This document shows positions 46,264 through 56,835 of a stretch of 64,000 nucleotides of DNA, piece by piece. The notes under the pieces were generated by a model. That model worked only from the letters and a program-made list of their open reading frames with translations, was not told the DNA's origin and searched no databases. This stretch comes from Metarhizium brunneum (taxonomy: Eukaryota > Ascomycota > Sordariomycetes > Hypocreales > Clavicipitaceae): assembly GCF_013426205.1 (NCBI RefSeq), contig NC_089426.1, forward strand, positions 124,001-188,000. Direction: 5' to 3'. How positions within the stretch are numbered: the stretch's first letter is position 1; every line of letters starts with the position of its first letter. Made by a program: the position numbers and the translations under genes.

Positions 46264-47018
46264 GGTGCACGTCCGTACCGAACGGACTGTGTGCAAGGTC
46301 ACAATGAATAATGTTTGCAAATACTAGGCAATACAAGGGAAGACGAGGGTGATGAAGAGGAGAGTGATGCAAGTCGGAGACTGCTGAACTTGAAGATATA
46401 CCCATCAACAATCAAGGCGCTCCCAGCAGCACCCGCGACTTTTATTTGAGCCAGCCATGTCTCGCAGGTCGTGCCTATCGTGCACATCGCCAATCCACAG
46501 GGTCCATAGCGTGCACATGGTCCTCATGGTTCCATCAATTGATGTCCGTCGGTGGCCCGGACAGATGTCGCACGGCCACGGCCCCGCCTCGACGCTGCGT
46601 CCGTGAGCCGGTGGCGTGTAAGCAAGAGGCTCCGACGAGATGAAAACAGGCACGGGGCATTCCATGTTCCCGAGGCCCGGCTGAAAAAGCTGGAGCCTCC
46701 AAAAACTCGCCGTCGGCATTTCATGGGGCCCAAACACTCAGGTAATGCTCGTTTCAGGTCGATCATGGTGTGCGGCGAGTCGCCCGCCGCCTTGTCACGC
46801 CCGGGGTGCATTGTTCAAACGTCGCGTCGAATGTCTAATTTTGGCACTCTTGGGAAGAAATACCAGTTCCAGTCGACATGCATTCTTGCGAGTTGTCAAC
46901 ATGTATAATGTCGAGGCCATGTGCCAGCCCCCGGCCCTGACAACTTGCAAGAATCATCAATACCTTCCCTCCTTGCCCATTTGCCTCAACATCATTCATT
47001 CACATACATCCTTTCGCC
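46264..47018. promoter_or_regulatory. Bidirectional promoter, HR-PKS 2 / thioesterase
   Basis: 755 bp lie between the two divergent start codons. Two inverted repeats share the half-site GTCCG/CGGAC: 46271-46287 (spacer 7, the arms extend to GTCCGT/ACGGAC) and 46544-46562 (spacer 9). Opposed CCG/CGG half-sites are the usual form of Zn2Cys6 targets. The first repeat lies only 8-24 nt before the HR-PKS 2 ATG, so it could also form a 5' UTR hairpin. Confidence 0.65.
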
Positions 47019-48200
47019 ATGGCCGTCACCGTGTGGCAAGATGCGCTCAACATCATTGCGCAGGAGAGCGGGCTGGAGCCCGCAGAAATCATCGAGACGG
47101 AGGACACGGCGTTTCTCACGCTCGGCATCAATCAGATCCTCGCCACGGCCATCCTGGCGCACCTGAGAGGGCCTCGTGGAGAGCCTCTCCCACGAGACAT
47201 CTTTGACCAGAAGCCCACGGTTGGTGCGTTCCGCCGCTTCTACGAGACCCCTATTCACCTGGACATTGCTCCCGTCGCGGCACCCGCGCCGCCCAAGCTG
47301 AAGCGCGTGCCGTCGTCCTCTGTCCCGCTGTCCATCGTCTTGCAAAACAACCCGGCGTCGAGCCGGCACACGGTGTTCCTCCTCCCGGACGGCAGCGGCT
47401 CGGCCATGGCCTACGCCAACCTCCCGCCCGTCCACCCGGCCGTCTGCATCGTCGGCATGAACAGCCCGTACCTGCGCGACGCCGGCTCGTACCGCTGCTC
47501 CGTGGAAGACCTGGCATCGCAATGGGTCCGTGAAGTCTACCGCCGCCAACCACGGGGGCCGTACATTGTCGGCGGGTGGTCGGCCGGAGGCTACTACTCG
47601 TACGAGGTGGCCAAGCGCCTCCTGCAGGACGGACACGCCGTCGCCAAGCTGATCCTGATCGACTCGCCGTGCCGCACCGTCTTTGAGTCCCTGTCCATGG
47701 ACGTCGTCAACTACCTCTCCTCTCGAAACCTCATGGGCAACTGGGGCTCTCCGGAGATGCCCGAGTGGCTGGTGCAGCATTTCCGCTCGACGCTGGCCGC
47801 CGTGGGCAAGTACCGCCCGCGGCCCATCGGCTCGGCTGGCAAGATGCAGACGTACATCATCTGGAGCCGAGACGGCGTGCTGGATCACGACGCGCTGGCC
47901 AGGTCTGGACTCGACACGAGCGTCAAGGTGTCCCGATTTCTGCTGCAGGGCAAGGATGACCTGGGGCCGAATGGATGGGACGACCTGCTGCCCAGCAAGG
48001 ACATGGCTATTGCGACGCAATCGGGGACGCACTTCACCATGATTAACAAGCCTCATGTAAGTATTTTGACACGTGGCCCAAAAATGTATTTCTGCTAAGT
48101 GAAGTTGCAGGTGGCGCAGATGAGCGATCTCTTGCGTGATGCCGTGATTGGCATCGGCTCTGACCGACAGTCGCACTGGCAGCGAGTGAGCGAGTCATGA
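47019..48200 (+). CDS. Discrete pseudo-ACP + thioesterase didomain protein
   Basis: Two exons: 47019-48056 and 48111-48200 (1128 nt, 375 aa). Residues about 1-75 have an ACP-like layout (ALNIIAQESGLEPAEI; DTAFLTLGINQILATAIL; PTVGAFRRFYE). The carrier motif LGxDSL reads LGINQI, so the phosphopantetheine Ser is Gln39. After a Pro-rich linker comes an alpha/beta-hydrolase TE of the NR-PKS C-terminal type: TVFLLPDGSGSAMAY, GWSAGG (nucleophile Ser188), LILIDSP, YIIWSRDGV, LGPNGWDDLL and GTHFTMI (catalytic His). The protein looks like the detached end of an NR-PKS. It is expected to release the NR-PKS product by hydrolysis or lactonisation. It diverges from HR-PKS 2, and the cluster's NR-PKS lacks a TE. 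There is no signal peptide, so it is presumably cytosolic. Confidence 0.93.
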
Positions 48201-48702
48201 TATAAGTGTGTGTGTTAGATCTTGAGGGTTTTTAATAAGCATGGTTAATGTAGACATAGATTCAAGTCCGGCGGGCCGGCAGGAGCCTACATATGTAGGA
48301 TTGCAGTTTTATAGAGCAGCACTGAGTAGACGCGTGTTGGATGAGAGCACTGAAAACGCAGAGAGTTTATCAGAATATCGAACCAGACATTACTGTTGAG
48401 TTTAGAGCAATATGCGTGGGGAGGCCCCTTAGGACCTTAATTGATAGCTTTTTATTGATGATGATAATGATGGAATTGAGTTGATTGATGAAATCCTGCA
48501 AATTTGACCCCTTTTCTAACCGGTCGGGGGGCCCTGCAAGCCCCTTGGGACCCCTGACGATACATGTAACCTCAATTTTGGCCCTTTTTGACTCAACAAT
48601 TACTTGATGCCAACTATGCATAACGCAGTAAAACCGCGCCATGTCGTCTCAGCTGTTTGAATATTGTTGTAGACAGGAATTTTGCTATTCAGTGCTTCGC
48701 TA
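48201..48702. other. Convergent intergenic, 0.5 kb
   Basis: The 3' flanks of the TE gene and the AflR-type regulator. No coding sequence was recognised. Confidence 0.55.
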
Positions 48703-49988
48703 CTACTCTATGGCAATTCTCTTTTGCAGATTCTCTGCCGACTCTATCAAACTTTGCAACGGCTGTCCAAAAAGGCCCTGCCCTCCTCCTGGGGGCTCTA
48801 AAACTGAAAATAGCCGGCTACAACCCGGACTTGATAGAGACGACGGTGATGGTTCAGGGGTGTGCAACTCGAACGCAGGGGGCAGCCCGCCGGGCCGGTT
48901 CATTGGAGAGGTGCGCTCTTGAATTTCAGCCAGGATATCAACGACAGAGTCCATGCTGCGCAAGAGCAGAGTGCGCATAATGGCTTGGGATTCGCCCCGG
49001 GCCAGCTCGTAAGCCACGGGCATTTGACACGAGCCATTCACGGGGGTCGCCTGGAGAGAAAAGGCAACCTGGCCGCTCAGATCCAGATTGTTGCTTATCC
49101 ATTCCATTATGGGCAGTACCATGCGGATCTCGACGATGCACAGGAGGAGCGTGTCGCTGTCAGCCGATTCCATGCAGGTGGTGCACTGTAAATGGCGCTT
49201 CCATGCCGACACGCCCTCGCGGACCTGCGAGATGGCCACGGCTGCCTGTAGGGGACCACCACGTCGGGCGTGGACTTTAAGCTGCACAAACAGAGCCGCC
49301 AGTTGTTGCAGGCAGTCGCAAGACGCACATGGCTGTCGACAGCGGGAAGAGGACAAGGGGCTGCGTAGGTGGTGGACATCTTCAAAGTCGAATGCTCGAA
49401 GCGGTTGCCTCTGCGGAACGGGCAGTGCCACAGATGGAGGCAGAGAGTATTGCGATGAATTCGCGGTGTAGATGAGCCCCGTGGCGCTGGAGGTATCATC
49501 TACGTCGGCAGACCTTGGATCTAAACAACCCATCTGTTTGAAGTCAGAGGCCGAGCATATATAAAGCATCCAAACACACATACCAGCAGGGCATCCATCT
49601 GATGCGCATGGAAGCCCCTCCATTCGGGGGCGTTGATTTCCATGTCTGTTGGGAGATGGCACGGAGAGGAAGACGCCGTGGAATCGGCCGACGTGGATGC
49701 TGCAGGCGTCGAGCTCAAGCTGGAAGCGGGCGGCTCGCCATCAGCGCCGGCGGCTTCCCGCATGTGTGCTCGCAGGCGTTGGCGTGTCACCTTGTTCTTG
49801 ATGCCTCGGGGCCGTCCGGTGCGGTTTGACGAGCTGTAGTGGCAGCGCGCGCCCAACTTGTGGCATCCGCTGCACGGATTCCCACCACTGCACTTGACTT
49901 TGCTCTGGTGGCACGAGTCGCAGGCTGATCGCATCCTGCACGAGGACGGGCTCCGGGACTGCTGCATGTCCTGCTTGATGTCGGTCAT
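48703..49988 (-). CDS. AflR-type Zn2Cys6 cluster regulator
   Basis: Two exons: 49988-49584 and 49533-48703 (1236 nt, 411 aa), intron 50 nt. The zinc cluster is Cys23-x2-Cys-x6-Cys33-x5-Cys39-x2-Cys-x6-Cys49 (CDSCHQSKVKC, CSGCHKLGARC), followed by the RTGRPRGIKNK linker typical of the AflR/sterigmatocystin-regulator group. A Ser/Thr-rich spacer leads to an AflR-like C-terminal domain (CDCLQQLAALFVQLK; CMESADSDTLLLCIVEIRMVL). Such proteins are pathway-specific activators of aromatic polyketide clusters. I took the ATG at 49988; the frame stays open upstream, so an earlier start is possible. It most likely controls HR-PKS 2, the TE and the NR-PKS (inference). Confidence 0.92.
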
Positions 49989-50733
49989 CTGTGTTGATTC
50001 GGGGTTGGTGGTAGTGCGGTTGGAATTTGGAGCCTTGACGCGATGATGCCCATGGTGATGAATCAAAAGGCGGGTCCAAGGTATTTTAGGAGACGGGTTG
50101 ACATGGAAGCAATCGACCAGACGCCAAGAGTGACAGACGTGGAGGCATCTGCGACGGCCCACAACATGCCATGCATCTTGCTGCAGCTGCGAGATGGAAG
50201 ATCGTCGGCATGGGTCGCAGACAGGGATTGTGGAAGCCACCACATGTCGGGTGCGTGTTGTTTGGCCGTGCACTCGACATTTGAACTGAGTGATGCGTCC
50301 ACGATGCGCAAGACTGGGACTCCGGCGTGACGTGGGGCGTGACGTGGGGCGTGACGTGGGGCGTGTGACTGGGGCGTGGGGTGGGGCGGCCCTACCCGAG
50401 ACCAGGATGCCTGGCCAGGCACAGATCGTTGCCGACATGCAAAACACGCAGAAACATGGACCTTGGCCCCCACAAGATACCACGGCCCAGTGTTTCATAG
50501 ATAGGGCTCCCGACATGAAGACTCTTTGTGCTCGGATGGCGCTAATTTGGGCGAGATGAAGCCCCGGCTTTATATCAACTGATATGTATACCGTCGATTC
50601 ACCGTACTTACCACAGCACGTTATCGTGTAGTGCCGCCCTGTTCAGCCGCAAGACTGCCACTCCTCAACAACAGCCAACGGCCTGGCGAGCCGTAACAAC
50701 AAAAGGCCATCGTCGACAGCATCACTTGTCAAC
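49989..50733. promoter_or_regulatory. Divergent promoter AflR-type regulator / DUF3112, with 12-bp tandem repeats
   Basis: 745 bp between the two start codons. The notable element is three perfect tandem copies of GTGACGTGGGGC (50327-50362), trailing into degenerate GTGGGG units up to about 50388. Each copy contains TGACGT, the core of CRE/bZIP-type sites. Confidence 0.7.
50327..50388 (+). repeat. Tandem 12-bp repeat (GTGACGTGGGGC)3 plus degenerate tail
   Basis: Three exact copies, then GTGTGACTGGGGC and G/T-rich remnants. It sits about 340 bp before the start codon of the AflR-type regulator and about 350-400 bp before the DUF3112 gene. Confidence 0.9.
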
Positions 50734-52059
50734 ATGTCGGCACAGGTCCTTCCCAGCGAGCCGGCCCTCGCTGGGGGGCAGATGGAGATGCCGCCGCCTG
50801 AGGTGAAGAAGTTCCTGGGAGGCATTCCAACGCCCACGCTCGACGTTCCCGTCACAATCGTCTTTCTCGTCCTGTTTTCCCTGGGCGCCTACTTGCACAT
50901 CAGCGTCTACAAGGCCAACGCCAAGCGCGGCCACAAGTTCCTCCTTTCGAGTCTCATGTTCGACTTCTGCATGGTCCGAGTCACCACCTGCCTCTTTCGC
51001 ATTCTCTGGGCCTTTATCGGCCTCCAGGCGCCCGGCATCGTCCTGGTCGCCAATGTCTTCCAAAACGGCGGGTAAGTCTTTATCAATCCATCTCCCGCCA
51101 TCTCCTATAGCACCAGACTGATCGCCATGCGTCTCAGCGCCGTCGTCGTCTTCGCCGTCAACCTCTTTTTTGCGCAGCGCCTCATTCGAGCCATGCATCC
51201 TTCCATCGGCTGGCACCCCGTCTTCAGCCGCTACTCCCTGTTCCTGATCTGGACCTGCCCGGCCGTGACCATCATGAACATTATTGCTGTTTGCGTCAAC
51301 TTCCTGGTACCCGCCCGGGCGCAAGGGGCTGAGACGGTGCTGCAAGTAGGCGCCTGCTGGAACATGATGCTGGTTGTCACGCCTCTCTTGTGGCTGTTCA
51401 TCGCGAGCGCCAAGCCGGGCCCGACGCCCGAGAACTTTGGCACTGGTGACTTCCGCGCCAAAGCAAGTTTGCTCGTCTTTAGTGCCTCCGTCATGACGGT
51501 TGGAGCCGCCGTGAGGTTAACCATAGCCTTCAACCACAACGGCCCCGAGCAGCTGTTCAGCAAAGCCTCGCTGTACACTACGCAGTTTATTCTCGAGTAC
51601 TTGGTGGTCGCCGCATACGCCTTCTTCCGCATTGATCAAATCTATCACATTCCCAATGGGTCAAGTGGACCGGGAGACTACTCTTGGAATGGGTGCCCCA
51701 AGCGTGGGTTATGGACGCCAGAGGACATTGAAAGAGAAATTGGCAAGCTTGGTGTCCGCTACGATATTCTCACCTCTAGAGGCATGAACAAGAAGGGGCC
51801 TGTATTTGCGTTGCTGTACCCGGCCTGCAGTGAGCAGCCTTTTGCCCACGACAACAAGGACTTACCACAAGTGCCTCCAGAGTACGTGGATGGCTTTCTC
51901 CCTCCGAGGCCTCGAAGGGTGAGCCGCATGGACATTCTTACTGGTAGCTATTCCCCCGAGCGACCTCCGCGGTCGAAAAGGACGACCATGTTTATGACCA
52001 AGGACGTGGAGTTGACTCCAACAATAACATCTTCACCATACCAGAAATTTTACGATTAG
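50734..52059 (+). CDS. DUF3112-family integral membrane protein
   Basis: Two exons: 50734-51071 and 51138-52059 (1260 nt, 419 aa), intron 66 nt; splicing joins FQNGG to AVVVFAVNLFFAQR. Around seven hydrophobic helices follow a polar N-terminus (PTPTLDVPVTIVFLVLFSLGAYLHI onward). The pattern YKANAKRGHKFLLSS, FDFCMVR, AQRLIRAMHPSIGWHP and FRIDQIYH matches the fungal DUF3112 family as I remember it. The C-terminal 130 residues are cytosolic and polar, ending in basic/Ser-rich sequence. The function of the family is unknown. Its place between the AflR-type gene and the monooxygenase suggests co-regulation, possibly in transport or sensing (inference). Confidence 0.87.
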
Positions 52060-53036
52060 ACGTATACTTTGCAGTAAAAAATAGAAGCGGTATATAATTT
52101 CTAGTTGAAGAGTTGGGGGATTTTTTTAAATGTAGCCCAAAGTTGTATTAATCACTAATTAGCATTGTTTGGATGTGAAAACAATTACACATGGCATCAC
52201 TTCATTTTAAATCACAATTCTAGTCATACGCCGCGTGCTCTTCTGATGTATTGGCATGAGCGTAAAAAGAATATACGCTACGACGATGCCTCTAATGCCA
52301 CACAGTCACCTCAGTGTATCCAGGGTCATGATTTCTCGGATATTGCGCATCCGGGCTCAGCTCAATGTGTGACACAAGCCACAGAACCCCAACCGCAGTC
52401 TTGTTTACATTTTGGCGCATCCCCAAGCACAACATTGAACAGCAAGACCCGGACGTCGCCGGCACCAAGGAACACCATGGACCTTGGATGTGCCGTCGAA
52501 CAAACAACATTTCAGGTGCCAGGCCAGTGCGCGCGACGACGAACCAGGGGGCATGAATTCAGGTTGTGTATGACGGGAACGACACGCTAGTGGTGCTGAA
52601 GAAGCTCGAAAGCAGGCTTGAGATGCTCTGTTGGGCAAACCAACCCATTTAAATAACGGTGGCTTGGAATGTTTGTGGGACAAGCGGTTGCTGGCTGACC
52701 TGAATCAAACCAGACCAGATTGGCTTTTCGCATGGGCGAAAGCTTGTTCACAGGGGGCGTGCCTTTATCAATCCAGTCGATCCCATCCGAACCAAAAGCC
52801 TCCGAAAACAACAATTGAACGCCGATGTGTCCCGGGGACGGGGGGTGGGACTTGGCTCCGAACACCCACGGACACCAAGCATTTCGCGAAGAAACGACAT
52901 GGGCCGCCACGAACAAATAGGGGTTCAAATGGTGTAGGCGTTTATTTTATTTATTAATTTTTTTTTCCTCTTGGGATTACAGGCCATGAGGAGAAACAGC
53001 AGCTCTGAACCGGCTCCCTAGATTTCGCCACAAACC
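52060..53036. promoter_or_regulatory. Intergenic, 1.0 kb, promoter of FAD monooxygenase
   Basis: No coding sequence was supported; the 141- and 113-codon frames have no domain signature. A TCCG-N8-CGGA inverted element at 52857-52872, about 165 bp before the monooxygenase ATG, resembles the GTCCG/CGGAC repeats of the PKS promoters. A pyrimidine/A-T tract follows near 52940-52970. Confidence 0.5.
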
Positions 53037-54714
53037 ATGCCCCTGGACATTGCCATTATCGGCGCGGGCATCGCCGGGTTGACCGCCGCCGTGTCCCTCC
53101 GCCGCAGTGGCCATCGTGTTCAGGTAGGTGGGCATGGGCTTTCATTTTTAAAGACAATGACAGCTGACGATTCTCACTGCGGCAGATTTACGAAGCATCA
53201 GCCTTTTCTGGCGAGATTGGCGCAGCCTTGAACCTGACGCCAAATGGCGTCCAGGTACTCCAACATCTCGGGTTTGACTTTGAACGGGCCAAGGCCGTCC
53301 AGATGGTCAACTGGGACACCGTCAGTGGCATAGACCTTGGCAGAATCGCCTGCCAAGATTTGCACGCCGCCGCCGACAAGTTTGGCGCTCCCTTCTTCGC
53401 CGTTCACCGGGTGGACTTGCACGGGGAGCTCATGAGGCTGGCCAACGTCTCCGAGGCGCGAGGGCCAGCAACGGGCCAGCAAGCAGACGGCATCCTGCTT
53501 CAGCTTGCCTCGCCCGTGACAAGGGTGGACGCCGAGGAGGGGCGGATTGAGTTTGCAGACGGGACCGTCAGGCATGCCGACCTCGTCGTGGGCGCCGACG
53601 GCCTGCGTTCTGTCGTGCGCGATGCAGTGGCTCGCGGCGCCGGCGTTGGTGAGCCCGTTGGCCTCGTGGCGACGGGCCAGAGCGCTTTTCGCTTTCTCGT
53701 CCCGACCGAGGACCTGCAGGCCACTGCGTCTGGGCGCAAGCTGCTGGCGTGGAAGACCCCTGGTGCCTGCTTGCTGGCCGACACCAAGCTTGTGGACAAG
53801 GAGCGGCACATCATGTGGTATCCCTGTCGAGAGTAGGTCGTATGTGACGGTGAATATTGTGGTACAGAGGCTGATTGTGATGAATCCAGTGGCGCTGTTC
53901 AGAACTTTGTAGGGATACATCCGTCTCTGGACACGTCGGAAGCGGATGCGGCCCCAGATGTGCAGGCTCAGATGTTGCGACAGTTTGGGCATTTCGACGC
54001 AGATGTTGTACAGATTCTCAGGTAACCTGCTCTTATACCTATATGCAGCCATTGTCCCGCAATATTGACCGACCAATCTACTATTGCTAGGGACGCCAAG
54101 GACACCAAGTGCTGGCCGCTCTTCTCGATGAAGCCGCTTTCATCCTGGACATTTGGCAAAGCCGTATTGATTGGCGACGCTGCTCATCCGGTAAGAGTGT
54201 CAGGTTTCATGAATAGCCATAGTCTACGTCTCTGACTTGGAACTTGTTTCCAGATGCTTCCATTCGGCGGGCAGGGCTCCAACCAAGCCATCGAGGACGG
54301 CGGCGTCTTGGGTCGTGTCCTCACCGGCGTCCAAGATGCCGCAGGGCTTCCTCAACGTCTGGAGCTCTTTGACAAGCTTCGGGTGCTTCGGGCCTCGCGG
54401 ATCCAGGTTCTGTCCAGCGTCCGGGCCAACAACGAACATCTTGTCCAGGACCAGATCGCTCAATACATGGAGCCTGGAGTGCCGCGTACGTGCAGCCCCT
54501 GACTGCCTAGATTTGAAGCAGATGCTGATATGATTATGACGCTTAGTACCCAACTCATTCCTTGGCCGGCTGGTTCACGATGCTCGGTAAGTCATCCATA
54601 TCCATGTTGCCTGTTACGGATTGCCACTAATGCTCTTTTACTTGGAGATTTGACGCATTGGCGCACTGTGAGGAAGGGCTTCGGGAATTGAACAATGCAG
54701 AAACACTGCATTGA
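53037..54714 (+). CDS. FAD-dependent monooxygenase (salicylate-hydroxylase-like)
   Basis: Seven exons: 53037-53123, 53186-53832, 53890-54021, 54091-54190, 54254-54485, 54547-54586, 54648-54714 (1305 nt, 434 aa). All junctions keep frame and domain continuity. It has the three group A flavoprotein hydroxylase motifs: the N-terminal GxGxxG (AIIGAGIAGLTAAV) with the acidic residue after intron 1 (IYEAS), the DG motif (DLVVGADGLRS) and the GD motif (AVLIGDAAHPMLPFGGQG). Such NADPH-dependent enzymes hydroxylate aromatic rings; in azaphilone and sorbicillinoid pathways relatives carry out hydroxylative dearomatisation. Next to the NR-PKS, it is the obvious tailoring enzyme for the aromatic product (inference). 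It is cytosolic. Confidence 0.94.
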
Positions 54715-56835
54715 TAAATGGATAGCTTGTAAAACTTTGTTCATGGCATACAGCTTCTTCTATAACGTGGTATCTAGAGTAGATTTTCTAGCTACTTCTA
54801 TTTGTTTTACTATTTTCGCAGAAATATAGCTTTCACACGTCCAGACCCAACCAAGCTTACCCAAATCTACACTTACCATCACTCAACACAAACTATAGGG
54901 TAACAGTTTGGTTCTGCTTGGAATAGAATTGACTAGAATGACAAAGGCAACGGTAGTACTCAAGCCTTGTCTTGTCCTACCCTAAATCAAAGCGCGGGCT
55001 GTTTCTGTGCCTGATGATGGAATAACAGGGAGTGTTGGTAATTTGATATCCGTTTACATGGTATCACAATTTAATTTTCCTTTTAGTCTTGACGCCTATA
55101 CTACCAAGTCTGCGGTTCACGATGGTATCAACGATCTGATGGGACACGACAAGCCTAGCAGGAGCCCCCCTGCCCCACACATCGTGAGAAATAAAACGAG
55201 TACATGTTTTTGAATAAAAATAAACATGAATGTCATGTAATTATTTATAGCTGATAGGGTTATTGGTACAATTGTTATCTGCTAATTCTTGAATAAATCA
55301 AGGTACCATTTAACCGTTATTGCCTCAACAGTTGATGACCCCGGTGCCCTGGAACTAACTGTCCTGGCTCTCTGGGTAAGGGGGCACTCTGCATTGACCC
55401 CACATGTCCCCATGTGTTTTAGCGTGAACCCACTTCTAGCCGCGGATCCTTGACATGTGAACTGGTCGATTGCTTTCTAGAAGCACGGTGCGCCGTGTTA
55501 ATAGCCCTTTTGCCGCGGCAATATGCTTTGTCTTGGATATTGTATGATACTTGGTAGTTTTATATTAAAAAGTGCACACATGTATCTAGTTGTATATAGT
55601 TTAATTCGGTTTATATAAATACAGTATTCCTATACACATAGAGCGGTTTTATATATGGAGAGCAATTTTGTATATGAAGAACTTTTAGAGCCAAGGTCGC
55701 CAAGATATCGCAACGACCGGACGACGACAAGCGTCAAAACCTCGTGGACCATGCGTGCTCAAAGTGGCAAATTCAAGGGCTTATGCGTCTTCGGCATGAT
55801 ACGTTCCATGCCCACAAATGCGGTTGATTCGACGCCTATACTGGGTTTGTACTAGTGCCTAGTTCCAACTGAACCGTCAAAGCACGATGCGCCACGCGAA
55901 GATCACGTCACCACATGTGAAGCCACGACGATCCTTGCACCGGCGGCCCAACGCGCCTTTGCACGAGCCACCAGAAATTCTCTCCTATTCTGAAAAAGGG
56001 GCACCGAGCCCTGGCGTGACATTGACTACATCTAGCAATACAAGTTATTACCTGGTTTGGGCCGAGTGTCTATCCCTTTCTTTGGCATGCGCGATGCCTC
56101 TGTAGTCGTACCCAAGGTGTGCCTCTCAGTCTCGATGGGTAGAGTAGAAACTAATAATAGAATGACTACTCGCCTCCGTTTTTTGCAACGTGCGCCCCGG
56201 AATTTCGTCCTAAAACTGCATGTGCCCCGTTGGTGTATGATAAAACACCGGCTTCTCTGTACACCCCAATCATCTGAAGCACGGTCCGAGATGCTCAGAC
56301 CTACGTGGTCCCTAACACTCTGTTTTATGGAACCTGGAAAACTCACCGAGCTAAAACAGAAAAAAACAGGGACTGCAATTGCACACATGGTCCCTTGGTG
56401 GTTATCGACACTTGCACAACCAAACGTAAAAATCTCGCCGAGACATGGACCGGTGACTGGCTCGGACTTGGCTGCTTTTCGTCAATGCCAGACCATATCA
56501 AATGACCCTCGACTCGTGCTCCGTACCCCGTGCTCGAACGTCCGGTGCCCGGACACTCTATGATCCCGTTGAAGGGATAAGGGGGAATTGGCGGCACCCG
56601 AGCCGAATTGGCCCCATACAAGGCAGTGCTTGTTAGTTAGATAATATATCGTGGGTAGAGACTATTTCCCTACAACTTGACGATTTGATTCTCAGACTCG
56701 CCCTTCTCTCATCATCCACCAATTGCACTCTCCCCTAGATATCTTGAGCAGCACATCAAGACCAGCTTTGAGGAATTTAGTACGACACAAACTCCTTATG
56801 CAGCATTTAAACCCTCAAACCCCATATACTCAACC
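54715..56835. other. Intergenic, 2.1 kb, containing the NR-PKS promoter
   Basis: Mostly AT-rich DNA without recognisable genes; a 168-codon frame at 56057-56563 lacks any domain. A 15-bp perfect inverted repeat (GTCCGG-TGC-CCGGAC) at 56540-56554 lies about 280 bp before the NR-PKS ATG. Confidence 0.6.
56540..56554. promoter_or_regulatory. Inverted-repeat candidate operator upstream of NR-PKS
   Basis: GTCCGGTGCCCGGAC: perfect 6-bp arms around a 3-nt centre. It shares the half-sites GTCCG and CGGAC with the two elements in the HR-PKS 2/TE promoter. Binding by a Zn2Cys6 regulator is inference. Confidence 0.5.

Noticed and set aside
56057..56563. 168-codon frame upstream of the NR-PKS
   Set aside because: No domain signature; it overlaps the probable promoter and the GTCCG/CGGAC repeat.
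46264..56835. Classical AflR site TCG-N5-CGA in the cluster promoters
   Set aside because: A by-eye scan found only near misses (such as TCG-N4-CGA near 50425), so no AflR consensus site is claimed.
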